From: Vallitaleaceae bacterium
Lineage (GTDB): Bacteria; Bacillota; Clostridia; Lachnospirales; Vallitaleaceae
Length of the DNA: 64,000 nucleotides
NCBI GenBank assembly: GCA_028277605.1
Contig: JANQFZ010000013.1
Location: 1 to 64,000, forward strand
Direction: 5' to 3'
Notes under the pieces: generated by a model
Database searches by the model: none
The model's input: the letters and a program-made list of their open reading frames with translations, nothing else
What the model was told of the DNA's origin: nothing
Shown: positions 10,901 to 18,206 of the stretch, piece by piece
How the letters are laid out: the number at the start of each line of letters is the position of its first letter
How positions within the stretch are numbered: the first letter of the stretch is position 1
Program-made: the position numbers and the translations under genes

Positions 10901-11158
10901 ACAGGTGCAGATATGGTTATCCACTATGATCCTTGGTGGAATCCTGCTGTTGAAGAACAGGCTACGGATAGAGCCTATAGAATAGGACAGGATAAACCTG
11001 TTCAGGTCATTAAGCTCATCACACATGGTACTATTGAAGAAAAGATTTACCAGCTACAACAAAAAAAACGCTCTATGATAGAGTCTGTAATAATGCCCGG
11101 AGAGACATTGCTCTCTAATCTGAGTGAAGATGATATAAGAGCCTTATTAGAAATATAG
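7943..11158 (+). CDS. SWIM zinc-finger SNF2-family helicase
   Basis: This is a DNA-dependent ATPase of the Swi2/Snf2 group, related to the bacterial YwqA/HepA-type proteins. It has an N-terminal SWIM finger (CNC...CKH, C68, C70, C80, H82), a long bacterial SNF2-associated middle region, then the helicase core: DDMGLGKT (motif I, about residue 640), DEAQH (II), LTGTPIEN (III), LDGST, and SLKAGGTGLNL...DRAYRIGQ (V-VI). I start it at the ATG at 7943, because AAGGTG lies 7 bases upstream and the likely -10 TATAAT at 7905-7910 would put the RNA start near 7917, leaving no leader for the ATG at 7919. The -10 lies in a tandem GCTATAATAT repeat (7893-7912). It probably remodels protein-DNA or transcription complexes; the physiological role is unknown. 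Confidence 0.9.
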   Translation: MICFSLNDIRKLASDTSFRRGVKYFNNGHVKNASYEHNTIVLQVQGHELYEVILEFSEETGSIVYTECNCPAHGKYYGVCKHIVAGLLYVLYKQEQMEKELLAVTHKQVIDSFTKALIVSNENVPKKIIELDITIAPADINKKTKSTQIQFRIGEKRLYVIKKIRDFIKKVSMGEPYLFGKDFTYNHHLHSFNDTDKKVLHVIEDYFMTEDYFMGQVSSWHQSQQTAHTIALPENYLVQFLNQLENTTFHLNYEERVYRDVEILETIDIPFVVKQKEDVMIVSIDKTPDFFKLVSNGLYIFFGHNIYKLNEEKRKLIDVLLDTFDKHHPQLMIKNSYKNKFVSSVLPVLSAFGTVIMDDSLSKNIYKESMQCDIYLDKYNETIKGTVVFYYGPYKVGLYPPSKPKLPEDLLLVQDIKTESEIQTLIKNAGCVPNEDYSWFTIPSEENLYNFIYHYLPKLQSYATIYYSEAFQNMPIHRSYPIQGEFKLNKKSDMLEFSFSIENIDTSELSNILKSVKEKQRYYKLKNGGLLPLNTHEFNEIGSLIEHLHLSSDDLKKSKILIPKYHAIYIDKVLEDTPIKGVNIDSRLKELVQNIQEPNTLAIVPPKELLPILRDYQKLGYQWLKTLSLYGFGGILADDMGLGKTLQAIALIKSSKNSHPSLVVAPTSLIFNWLDEIEKFAPDLNANVINGNKIEREKALAHTEADVLITSYGLLKRDIEFYEDFTFNYCFIDEAQHIKNPKSLNAKTAKQIHAKTRFALTGTPIENSLTELWSIFDFILPGYLSTHSDFCTLYERPITKHNNHEVLKVLTKKIKPFILRRLKEDVLKELPPKIETKVVTELLTHQKKLYLAYLEQTKNEIKIELSSKGYQKSRIKILSALTRLRQICCHPSLFIDNYEGSSGKLDLLKEIVTDAVESSHRLLVFSQFTSMLKIIQNMLERLNISSFYLDGSTKAETRRTMVHCFNKGEKNCFLISLKAGGTGLNLTGADMVIHYDPWWNPAVEEQATDRAYRIGQDKPVQVIKLITHGTIEEKIYQLQQKKRSMIESVIMPGETLLSNLSEDDIRALLEI

Positions 11159-11269
11159 AAAGAAGGACCTATATTTTTCTTATATTTAACATAAAATTGA
11201 TTTGCATTTAACGAAAACATGGTATTTTTACCTTGGGAGATTATACAATATTTGGAAGGTAAGGGAATT

Positions 11270-13102
11270 ATGAGAATAAAAAAAGAGTTGCTAAGCATTC
11301 TTGATAAAGAGAAAATTACAACTTTGTTTCAACCCATCATAGATTTAGTTCAAGGGAATGTCACGGGTTATGAAGGTTTAAGTAGAGGACCTCAAGGTTC
11401 TGAGTTATATACACCTCTGAGTCTTATACAAACGGCTAAAACGATAAACAAAACACATGAATTAGATCAGCTATTTATTAAAAAAGCTATAGAAAACTCA
11501 AAAAAAATAAATAGCAGTAAGCTACTCTTTATAAATGTCGAACCTGATATGCTGTTAAATAAAAAAACAGAAAAACAATACCGTTCCTTTATATTCAACC
11601 AAAAAGATAGAGCACTCAACTCTATTGTCTTTGAAGTGACAGAAAGAACCGTTATCAATGACCACGTTCTATTCAAAAAAATAATTGAGGACTATAGAAA
11701 CCACGGCTTCAAATTTGCAATAGATGATGTTGGAAACAGTTATTCTTCACTTAGTAGAATTATGTATACACAACCAGATTTTATAAAAATTGATATGGCA
11801 TTAATCAGAGATATACATGAAGACAGCTTCAAACAAGCTTTAATACAATCCATCGTTCAATTTGCCTCTACATCTGGTATTCAGGTTATTGCTGAAGGCA
11901 TTGAATCTAAAAATGAATTAGCAACCATTATAAGACTAGGCGTTCATTATGGACAAGGCTACTTTATAGGACATCCTGATGTGGACATGCCTAAGTCCAT
12001 AGACAAAGTAAAAAAACGAATTATTAAAATCAACTATGAAAAAAATAATTTGTTGAGCTTTGATATAGAAAATTTTCAAATAGGAAAAATCGCAGAGCAA
12101 ATTGAGCCTATTTCTAAAGATATTAAATGCTGCAGTATTAAGGAGATTTTCTACGAAATGCCTTATGAAGGCTTATGTATCGTGCAAAATCGCAAACCCA
12201 TAGGATTGATTATGAAGCATTGCTTATATGCTGAGATGGCTACACAGTATGGTTATTCAGTCTATAATAACAGAGACATATCCTTGGTCATGGATAGTCA
12301 GCCCATTATTGTCGATTATTTCACGGATATCAGAAAAGTATCTGAGCTTATAACCGTTAGAGAGAACAATAAAGTTTATGATAATGTTATCGTAACAAAA
12401 GACGGCATATACTATGGTCTTGTTTCAATCAGAAACTTACTACAACATATAACAAACTTAGAAACCGATTACGCAAGACAATTAAATCCACTCACACTAT
12501 TACCAGGTAACAAGCTTATCAACAGTATGCTTTGGAAATATAAAAATTTAAGTAAAACCGTTGCCATAGTCTATGTGGATTTAGATAATTTTAAAATATA
12601 CAATGATAAATATGGATTTGAAAACGGAGATAATATTATTAAAAGAACATCAAAAATACTAGAAGCCATCATCAATAAACATCATCCCCTTGAGAGTTTT
12701 ATAGGTCATATTGGAGGAGATGATTTTATGTTTATACTATCCACCAATTTAACTCATCTAAGAAGCACATTAGATGACATGATTATACAGTTCGACGAAA
12801 CCATACTAGAATTTTTTAATGAAAAAGATAAAAAGAACAGGAAAATATGCGCCATTGATAGAAATGGAAAAAATACTGTTTTTGATTTAACTTCATTATC
12901 TTTAGGCGGTTTTATTGGTACACTTAATTCTTTTCAAACGTTGGATGCTTTTGGGGAATACATGGGTCAATTAAAGAAAAAAGCAAAGAAGATAAAAGGA
13001 AATAGCTATTACATACATGACATGCATAAGGATATAGAAATGATAAATAGCATTTATTTCAGTCAATCATTAGATATCTCAGATTCTAAAACCATCAGCT
13101 AA
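11270..13102 (+). CDS. EAL-CBS-GGDEF cyclic-di-GMP signalling protein
   Basis: A cytoplasmic three-part protein: EAL domain (about 1-245), a CBS pair (about 265-395) and a GGDEF domain (about 425-600). EAL catalytic landmarks are kept: EGLSR (the EAL motif), FINVEP, the TER glutamate, DDVGNSYSSL, KID, AEGIES and GQGYFIGHP, so c-di-GMP hydrolysis is likely. The GGDEF signature reads GGDDF, in which the fourth residue is Asp instead of Glu, and cyclase activity is doubtful; it could act as a GTP-sensing or substrate-binding domain. The CBS pair could bind an adenine nucleotide. I start at the ATG at 11270 (GGAAGGTAAGG upstream); the longer reading from 11219 has no ribosome binding site. A strong terminator follows. 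Confidence 0.9.
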   Translation: MRIKKELLSILDKEKITTLFQPIIDLVQGNVTGYEGLSRGPQGSELYTPLSLIQTAKTINKTHELDQLFIKKAIENSKKINSSKLLFINVEPDMLLNKKTEKQYRSFIFNQKDRALNSIVFEVTERTVINDHVLFKKIIEDYRNHGFKFAIDDVGNSYSSLSRIMYTQPDFIKIDMALIRDIHEDSFKQALIQSIVQFASTSGIQVIAEGIESKNELATIIRLGVHYGQGYFIGHPDVDMPKSIDKVKKRIIKINYEKNNLLSFDIENFQIGKIAEQIEPISKDIKCCSIKEIFYEMPYEGLCIVQNRKPIGLIMKHCLYAEMATQYGYSVYNNRDISLVMDSQPIIVDYFTDIRKVSELITVRENNKVYDNVIVTKDGIYYGLVSIRNLLQHITNLETDYARQLNPLTLLPGNKLINSMLWKYKNLSKTVAIVYVDLDNFKIYNDKYGFENGDNIIKRTSKILEAIINKHHPLESFIGHIGGDDFMFILSTNLTHLRSTLDDMIIQFDETILEFFNEKDKKNRKICAIDRNGKNTVFDLTSLSLGGFIGTLNSFQTLDAFGEYMGQLKKKAKKIKGNSYYIHDMHKDIEMINSIYFSQSLDISDSKTIS

Positions 13103-13107
13103 GGATG

Positions 13108-13137
13108 CATGGATGGCAGAAGCCATCCATGTTTTTT
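13108..13137 (+). terminator. Rho-independent terminator after the EAL-GGDEF gene
   Basis: A 10-bp perfect stem (CATGGATGGC / GCCATCCATG) with a four-base AGAA loop is followed directly by TTTTTT at 13132-13137. Confidence 0.95.
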
Positions 13138-13153
13138 CTGTCATCAAAACCAC

Positions 13154-13218
13154 TTGACAATAGGATCAAATCATGCCATAATATGACCATTAGTCACATG
13201 ACTAATGGTCATATTATG
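13154..13218 (+). promoter_or_regulatory. Promoter with nested palindromic TetR-type operator
   Basis: TTGACA at 13154-13159 and CATAAT at 13177-13182 are 17 bases apart. A perfect inverted repeat with 20-bp arms (13177-13196 and 13199-13218, centre CA) begins exactly at the -10. Each arm itself holds a TGAC-N5-GTCA palindrome (13184-13196 and 13199-13211), so two short operators are arranged symmetrically. Position over the -10 and start site implies repression, and the TetR gene in the same operon is the natural candidate for autoregulation. Confidence 0.8.
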
Positions 13219-13235
13219 CTTAAGGAGGTTTTTAT

Positions 13236-13982
13236 ATGAGAACTAAAAGGTACTTGGACTTTATCGTAGCAGGTCTTGTTGCTGGCATTGGTTATTGGCT
13301 GCTATTATCAACCCCTCAAACTGGTTTGGTCGATACGAGTATTGAAATGATTTTATTTTTTAGTGGAAGTTTAATTGCTTTTATAGGTTTTTTTAAGCTA
13401 AAAGGCGCTTCCATAGCATTCCGGAGATTTGAGCTTTTTTATGGTTTAACCTACTCCATAGCTGTACTTTCTTTTATAATTGGTATTGTTTATTATATAA
13501 ATAATCCACTTCTATCTGAAATTAGTCTTGAGCATGTAAAAGGTAACCCATGGCTAATTGTTATGAGTTCTATCAAATCTCTTAGTCTTATATTCTTAAT
13601 CTTGACTTGGATTAACTTTTATAAAAATCTAAATATCCACCTTTCAAAGGGTAAAAAGATAGGTATATATTTAATTGGTGTATTGATTTACTTGGGGACA
13701 TCTGTACTTATATGGCAGGTGACAAATGACAGTAATGTTCTTAGCCTTGGTTTAACGATTGGACTGGTTGTTGGTATTTTTGGTTTAATTGCTCAGGATA
13801 GAAGAACAAGGTATTTAACTTTTATTTTTATTGATTACAGTGCGATTCACTTAATAGATTCTTATCATATGGGATTGGGTTATGATCTTACAGCCAGTAT
13901 AACTAATCCAATTTATTGGGGTATTTCTGTTTTATATATCTTAGAGGTTAGAAGATGGATTAAGACAGAAAACTATAGATAA
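13236..13982 (+). CDS. Polytopic membrane protein of unknown function
   Basis: The 248-residue product has about seven or eight hydrophobic helices and almost no soluble domain; I do not recognise a family. It begins at an ATG with a textbook AAGGAGG 7 bases upstream. It is the first gene behind the TetR-type operator and is followed after only 22 bases by the tetR gene, so the pair is an operon in which the regulator probably controls this membrane protein. Such pairs often concern export or sensing of a toxic or hydrophobic compound, but nothing in the protein itself shows transport activity. Confidence 0.7.
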   Translation: MRTKRYLDFIVAGLVAGIGYWLLLSTPQTGLVDTSIEMILFFSGSLIAFIGFFKLKGASIAFRRFELFYGLTYSIAVLSFIIGIVYYINNPLLSEISLEHVKGNPWLIVMSSIKSLSLIFLILTWINFYKNLNIHLSKGKKIGIYLIGVLIYLGTSVLIWQVTNDSNVLSLGLTIGLVVGIFGLIAQDRRTRYLTFIFIDYSAIHLIDSYHMGLGYDLTASITNPIYWGISVLYILEVRRWIKTENYR

Positions 13983-14004
13983 TTTCAAGAGAAAGGGTAT
14001 GACT

Positions 14005-14610
14005 ATGCCTAAAACCACATTTTTTCATTTATCAGAAGAAAAAAGAAACCGCATTATTAATGCAGCCATACTACAGTTTTCTAAAACACATTATAATAAA
14101 GTGACCATAGATAGTATAGTACAAGAAGCTAAAATACCTAAAGGAAGCTTTTATCAGTACTTCAGTAATAAGGATGATTTATATTTATATGTTTTCAGCC
14201 GTATCGGTGACGACAAAATGACAATACTGGATAATCTTATGAAGGATGTAATTAATCTCAGTTTTAAAGCTTATATACTTCGTGTATTAAAACAAGCAGA
14301 AGCCTTTGAAATACGCGATCCCTATTTATCAGAGCTAAAGGAAAAATTCATCCATCAGTGTCCACAAAACATTCGTAAAGAAGTCTTAAAAAATGAGATA
14401 CCTAAGAGCTATAGAATACTAGAAACAGTCATAAAAGCTTATATTGAAAAAGGAGAATTGAGAAATGACTTAGATGTTAAAAAGAGTGCCTATATAATAA
14501 CATCTATTACGGTTCAATTAGAGCATTATGAGTTTTTAGAAGGAGATAGCATTAACCATATTATCAGTGATCTAATAGATATACTGCTTCGAGGTATGCT
14601 CAAGGAGTAA
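14005..14610 (+). CDS. TetR/AcrR-family transcriptional regulator
   Basis: The N-terminal helix-turn-helix is typical: RIINAAILQF, then TIDSIVQEAKIPKGSFYQYFSNKDDL at about 35-60. The roughly 140-residue C-terminal helical domain would bind a ligand and dimerise. I prefer the second ATG at 14005 because AAAGGG lies 7 bases upstream; the ATG at 13999 is one base from it. It shares the operon with the membrane protein gene, and the nested palindrome upstream of that gene is the probable binding site. The ligand is unknown. Confidence 0.9.
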   Translation: MPKTTFFHLSEEKRNRIINAAILQFSKTHYNKVTIDSIVQEAKIPKGSFYQYFSNKDDLYLYVFSRIGDDKMTILDNLMKDVINLSFKAYILRVLKQAEAFEIRDPYLSELKEKFIHQCPQNIRKEVLKNEIPKSYRILETVIKAYIEKGELRNDLDVKKSAYIITSITVQLEHYEFLEGDSINHIISDLIDILLRGMLKE

Positions 14611-14640
14611 TTGTCACTCTTGATAAAAATAAAAAACAGG

Positions 14641-14669
14641 TTGACATAAACGTATAGATACTATACACT
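14641..14669 (+). promoter_or_regulatory. Promoter and palindromic operator of the marR gene
   Basis: TTGACA (14641-14646) and TACACT (14664-14669) are 17 bases apart. The perfect inverted repeat GTATAG-ATA-CTATAC (14652-14666) fills the spacer and touches the -10. Transcription would begin at about 14676, the A of the marR start codon. Confidence 0.65.
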
Positions 14670-14675
14670 TACCTT

Positions 14676-15152
14676 ATGGATAATTCTTATATTGACTCAA
14701 CAGATATTATTTATGTCTTAATTCAATTAGTAGATAAAGTGATGAATGTCGATAAAGTGAGTATGAATTATGGTTTAAATGTACCACTTCATAATGCCGA
14801 AATTCATATGATTGTTGCTATCAAGGAAAATGAGGGATGTCATATTTCTGGTTTAGCAAAGCAATTATGTATAACGAAAGGTGCTGTGTCACAAATCGTG
14901 AGTCGGTTATGTAAGAAAGGCACAGTGACGAAAGAGCAAGATCCCTTAAATAAGTCCCGTCTAATCCTTGGATTAACTGAGGACGGTGAACGTGCTTACC
15001 AATATCATGAAAAATATCATGCACTATATCTCGATCCATTAATAGAACTATTAAGCACTATGGATGAGCAATCTAAACAGATTATCTATGACTTTTTGAA
15101 AAAAACCAACCATTATTTTAAAACGTTAAAAAAAGAAATCACGATACTTTAA
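14676..15152 (+). CDS. MarR-family transcriptional regulator
   Basis: This 158-residue winged-helix protein has the recognition region HISGLAKQLCITKGAVSQIVSRLCKKG and the wing DPLNKSRLILGLTEDGE. Helices before and after form the dimer interface. The ATG at 14676 gives the usual N-terminal helix of about 35 residues, yet no Shine-Dalgarno sequence precedes it and the predicted RNA start coincides with it, so the transcript may be leaderless. A palindrome over its promoter suggests autoregulation, and a near copy 18 bp past its end suggests that it also controls the M23 peptidase gene downstream. Confidence 0.9.
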   Translation: MDNSYIDSTDIIYVLIQLVDKVMNVDKVSMNYGLNVPLHNAEIHMIVAIKENEGCHISGLAKQLCITKGAVSQIVSRLCKKGTVTKEQDPLNKSRLILGLTEDGERAYQYHEKYHALYLDPLIELLSTMDEQSKQIIYDFLKKTNHYFKTLKKEITIL

Positions 15153-15169
15153 TTTTTTTTATTAAAAGT

Positions 15170-15189
15170 GTATAGCATCTAAACACTTA
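15170..15189 (+). promoter_or_regulatory. Second copy of the MarR-type operator, before the peptidase gene
   Basis: GTATAG-CAT-CTAAAC (15170-15184) followed by ACTTA matches 16 of 20 bases of the site at 14652-14671, including the flank CACTTA. It lies 29 bases before the peptidase start codon. One arm has a single mismatch, so binding may be weaker than at the marR promoter. Confidence 0.5.
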
Positions 15190-15217
15190 TCATAACTTTA
15201 ACTAAAAGGAGACTAAA

Positions 15218-16129
15218 ATGAAGCACAATTTAAAAAAATGGTACATACCTCTATTTTTAATTTTGATATTAGTCGGAGAATGGGGAACTGTTCTTTTGCT
15301 CAAAGGCACCCCTAAAGTAATTGCTTGGTGGCTGATACACTGTACGAGTCTTATAGGTATTATAGCAGTTATTACAAGTATCATCCTTATCATTAAAAAT
15401 ACGGTTAAACACAAAAAAATTACCACTTCTTTAATAACGCTTATCTTAGGTGTGGTAATGTCATGGCCCATTGGGTGGTTCTTAGGTATAGGGCAAATAG
15501 CGTATCCTGCTGACATCAATACTACAAAGCCTTCTGTCCAGATAAGATTACCATTAGAAGAAGAAACCATTGTTGGATGGGGAGGCGATCGTTTAGAAAC
15601 TAATTACCATGTAACAGTACCAGTACAGCGATGGGCATACGATTTATTAATCGCACCTGCTGGTATAGGTAGTAATAAACTGGAGGATTATGGTATCTTT
15701 GGTAAGGACTTAATTGCTCCAGCATCTGGTATTGTTATTTCAGCTTACGATGATGACTCAGATATGACTCCGGGAAATATAGACCATGCATATAAGGGAA
15801 ATCATATTTATATACAGTTAGACGAAACAGGTACCTACCTCGTGATGGAGCACCTGATGCAAAACTCAATATTAGTTGAAGAAGGACAGCACATACAAGA
15901 AGGAATGGTTATTGCCAAGGTAGGTAATTCGGGTAATTCATCTGAACCACATCTACATATCCACCACCAAAAGCAAAATCCAGCTACAACCAGTCTATTC
16001 CTGTCAGAGGGTTTACCGCTTTACTTTAGAGATATAACTGGTTCTCCAATGCCTCTAGGAGGCGTTCATGTACAAGATGGAAAAGATGTACCTATCGGTG
16101 ATATTATATCACCAATTACTGCTAACTAA
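15218..16129 (+). CDS. Membrane-anchored M23-family metallopeptidase
   Basis: Three hydrophobic helices (about 9-28, 36-60 and 70-92) precede an extracytoplasmic LytM/M23 domain that would cut peptidoglycan cross-links. The HxH motif is clear (EPHLHIHH, H245 and H247), and MEHL supplies another His at 212. The usual HxxxD is altered: QRWAYD keeps D142, but the first His is replaced by Arg138, with H131 slightly upstream as a possible ligand. It may therefore be a variant or inactive member. AAAAGGAG precedes the ATG. It follows the marR gene and the operator-like repeat, which suggests control by that MarR. A bidirectional terminator ends the unit. Confidence 0.75.
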   Translation: MKHNLKKWYIPLFLILILVGEWGTVLLLKGTPKVIAWWLIHCTSLIGIIAVITSIILIIKNTVKHKKITTSLITLILGVVMSWPIGWFLGIGQIAYPADINTTKPSVQIRLPLEEETIVGWGGDRLETNYHVTVPVQRWAYDLLIAPAGIGSNKLEDYGIFGKDLIAPASGIVISAYDDDSDMTPGNIDHAYKGNHIYIQLDETGTYLVMEHLMQNSILVEEGQHIQEGMVIAKVGNSGNSSEPHLHIHHQKQNPATTSLFLSEGLPLYFRDITGSPMPLGGVHVQDGKDVPIGDIISPITAN

Positions 16130-16172
16130 TTTGAAACTATGAGTTAATATAAAACATTCCTAACAATGCTAG

Positions 16173-16206
16173 AAAAAAGATAATCATCATGTGATTATCT
16201 TTTTTT
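16173..16206. terminator. Bidirectional terminator between the peptidase gene and the ATPase operon
   Basis: AAAAAAGATAATCA (16173-16186) pairs with TGATTATCTTTTTT (16192-16205 region) across a five-base loop. A and T runs on both sides let it serve both converging units. It touches the stop codon of the ATPase D subunit gene. Confidence 0.85.
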
Positions 16207-16813
16207 AGCTTTGCTTGATAATTTTAAGTCGTGTAAACTCTTCTCTGTCCTTTTCTTCAAGATAGTTTTGTATATACTTTACAAGCTCTTCATACCTTGG
16301 TATCATTATGTTTTTAAGTGCATTGGCTCTTTTTTGAGTTCTTTTTATGTTGATAGCCAGCCTGTAAACAGCACTTTCTACCTCTGCTAAGACAATGGTT
16401 AGTTGCTTAACCTTTTCAAACTGACTATACGCTTCATCTAAGGATATGGTTGTTGTTGCAAAGCTATACTGAGGTCTTATTGGTTCATCTGGTATGCTTA
16501 TAATTGGAATTTCAACGCCCATAATACTACGTGTTTTAATGTTGATTCTATCCTCTTCATCTACAGAATGACTGATTTGCATTACTGTACTGATTCCAAT
16601 CATTATATTAGCTGCTTGGAGCGCCTTATAAGCTTCTGTATAGGTAGAATCAATTTTGGATTGAATTTTCTCTGCCTTTTCAATAAGCAACATCATTTCT
16701 CTTACTAAAATATTACGCTTTTTATCTAGCAACTCATAGCCTTCTCGGGATAGTTTTAATCGATTCTTAGCAAGAATTAAATTACCCTTTGTTGGAAACA
16801 ATGCAGTTTTCAT
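16205..16813 (-). CDS. ntpD: V/A-type ATPase subunit D (central stalk)
   Basis: Subunit D forms the long coiled-coil rotor shaft inside the A3B3 head. The start FPTKGNLILAKNRLKLSREGYELL and the C-terminal helix with RRANALK-like basic residues are hallmarks of the family, and about 202 residues is the usual length. I use the ATG at 16813; the upstream GTG at 16822 overlaps the end of subunit B by 8 bases and has no better ribosome site. It is the last gene of the operon and runs into the shared terminator. Confidence 0.93.
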   Translation of the reverse strand: MKTALFPTKGNLILAKNRLKLSREGYELLDKKRNILVREMMLLIEKAEKIQSKIDSTYTEAYKALQAANIMIGISTVMQISHSVDEEDRINIKTRSIMGVEIPIISIPDEPIRPQYSFATTTISLDEAYSQFEKVKQLTIVLAEVESAVYRLAINIKRTQKRANALKNIMIPRYEELVKYIQNYLEEKDREEFTRLKIIKQS

Positions 16814-16814
16814 G

Positions 16815-18206
16815 TTACTCACGCTCTTTCTTATAAGGCTTGTAATATTTATTCAATGTTTCTTCATCTATTCTATCTAGTTCTTTCTTAGGTAGAATTC
16901 CTAAAATACTCCAGCCTAAATCAAGTGTGATTTCAATAGCTCTATTTTCATCCTTAGCCTGTGATACAAATTGTTCTTCAAAAACTTTGCCAAAAGCTAT
17001 ATATTGCTTATCAATATCGGTAAGCTCATCTTCACCTATGACAGATGCAAGTGCCTTTACCTCTTGTACATGTGCATATGACGCAAACAACTGATTGGCA
17101 ACTTGTGGATGATCTGATCTTGTATACCCGTCACCTATACCATCCTTCATTAATCTAGATAATGATGGAAGTATATTAATAGGCGGATAGATCCCTCTCT
17201 GATACATAGCTCTATTAAGAACAACCTGACCTTCCGTGATATACCCTGTTAAGTCAGGAATCGGATGAGTAATATCATCATTGGGCATAGTAAGGATAGG
17301 AATTTGAGTTATCGATCCTTCTCTATCTTTAAGCATACCTGCTCTTTCGTATAATGAAGCTAAATCACTATACATATAGCCTGGAAATCCTTTTCTACTT
17401 GGTATTTCTCCTTTTGATGAGGATACTTCTCTCAATGCTTCACAATATGAAGTCATATCTGTCAAAATTACTAGAACATGCATATTATGCTCAAATGCTA
17501 AGTACTCAGCTGCTGTTAAAGCACATCTGGGGGTAACAATTCTCTCAACAACAGGATCGTTAGCTAGATTCAAGAACATAACAACTTTCTCTAATACACC
17601 ACTCTTCTCAAAACTTCTTCTAAAATAATCAGCTACGTCATTTTTGACACCCATAGCTCCAAAAACAACAGCAAAATTATGACCCTCGTCACCCATAATT
17701 CGGGCTTGATTAACAATCTGAACTGCAAGAGCATCATGAGGAAGACCATTACCTGAAAATACAGGAAGCTTCTGTCCTCTTATTAAGGTGGTTAAACCAT
17801 CAATTGCAGATATACCTGTTTGGATAAAGTTTCTCGGATATAATCTTGCTATAGGGTTGATAGGACTACCATTAACATCCCATTTAACATCTGGTAAAAT
17901 ATCGCCTAATCCATCAATAGGACGACCAAGTCCATCCAAAGTTCTTCCAAGTATTTCCCTGGATAAAGGTATTTCCAATGCACGTCCTTTAAAGCTAGTA
18001 CGTGTATTGGTACTAGATATACCCGTTGTACCTTCGAAAACCTGTACAACCGCCATGTCCTCTTTCAATTGAATAACACGACCAACTCTATTCTCTCCAT
18101 TTTGAAGCTTGATATCCACCATTTCTTCATAGGCTATATCTTTAATGCCTTGTAAAATAATTAATGAGCCTGTAACTTCTTTAACACCTAAGTACTCAAT
18201 ACTCAT
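16815..18206 (-). CDS. ntpB: V/A-type ATPase subunit B (non-catalytic nucleotide-binding)
   Basis: The 463-residue B subunit alternates with A in the hexameric head. It opens with [20 protein letters not shown] and carries the family segments [35 protein letters not shown] and FSGNGLPHD in place of a true P-loop, which marks it as the non-catalytic subunit. Its ATG overlaps the TAA of subunit A in TAATG, so translation is probably coupled. Confidence 0.97.
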   Translation of the reverse strand: MSIEYLGVKEVTGSLIILQGIKDIAYEEMVDIKLQNGENRVGRVIQLKEDMAVVQVFEGTTGISSTNTRTSFKGRALEIPLSREILGRTLDGLGRPIDGLGDILPDVKWDVNGSPINPIARLYPRNFIQTGISAIDGLTTLIRGQKLPVFSGNGLPHDALAVQIVNQARIMGDEGHNFAVVFGAMGVKNDVADYFRRSFEKSGVLEKVVMFLNLANDPVVERIVTPRCALTAAEYLAFEHNMHVLVILTDMTSYCEALREVSSSKGEIPSRKGFPGYMYSDLASLYERAGMLKDREGSITQIPILTMPNDDITHPIPDLTGYITEGQVVLNRAMYQRGIYPPINILPSLSRLMKDGIGDGYTRSDHPQVANQLFASYAHVQEVKALASVIGEDELTDIDKQYIAFGKVFEEQFVSQAKDENRAIEITLDLGWSILGILPKKELDRIDEETLNKYYKPYKKERE

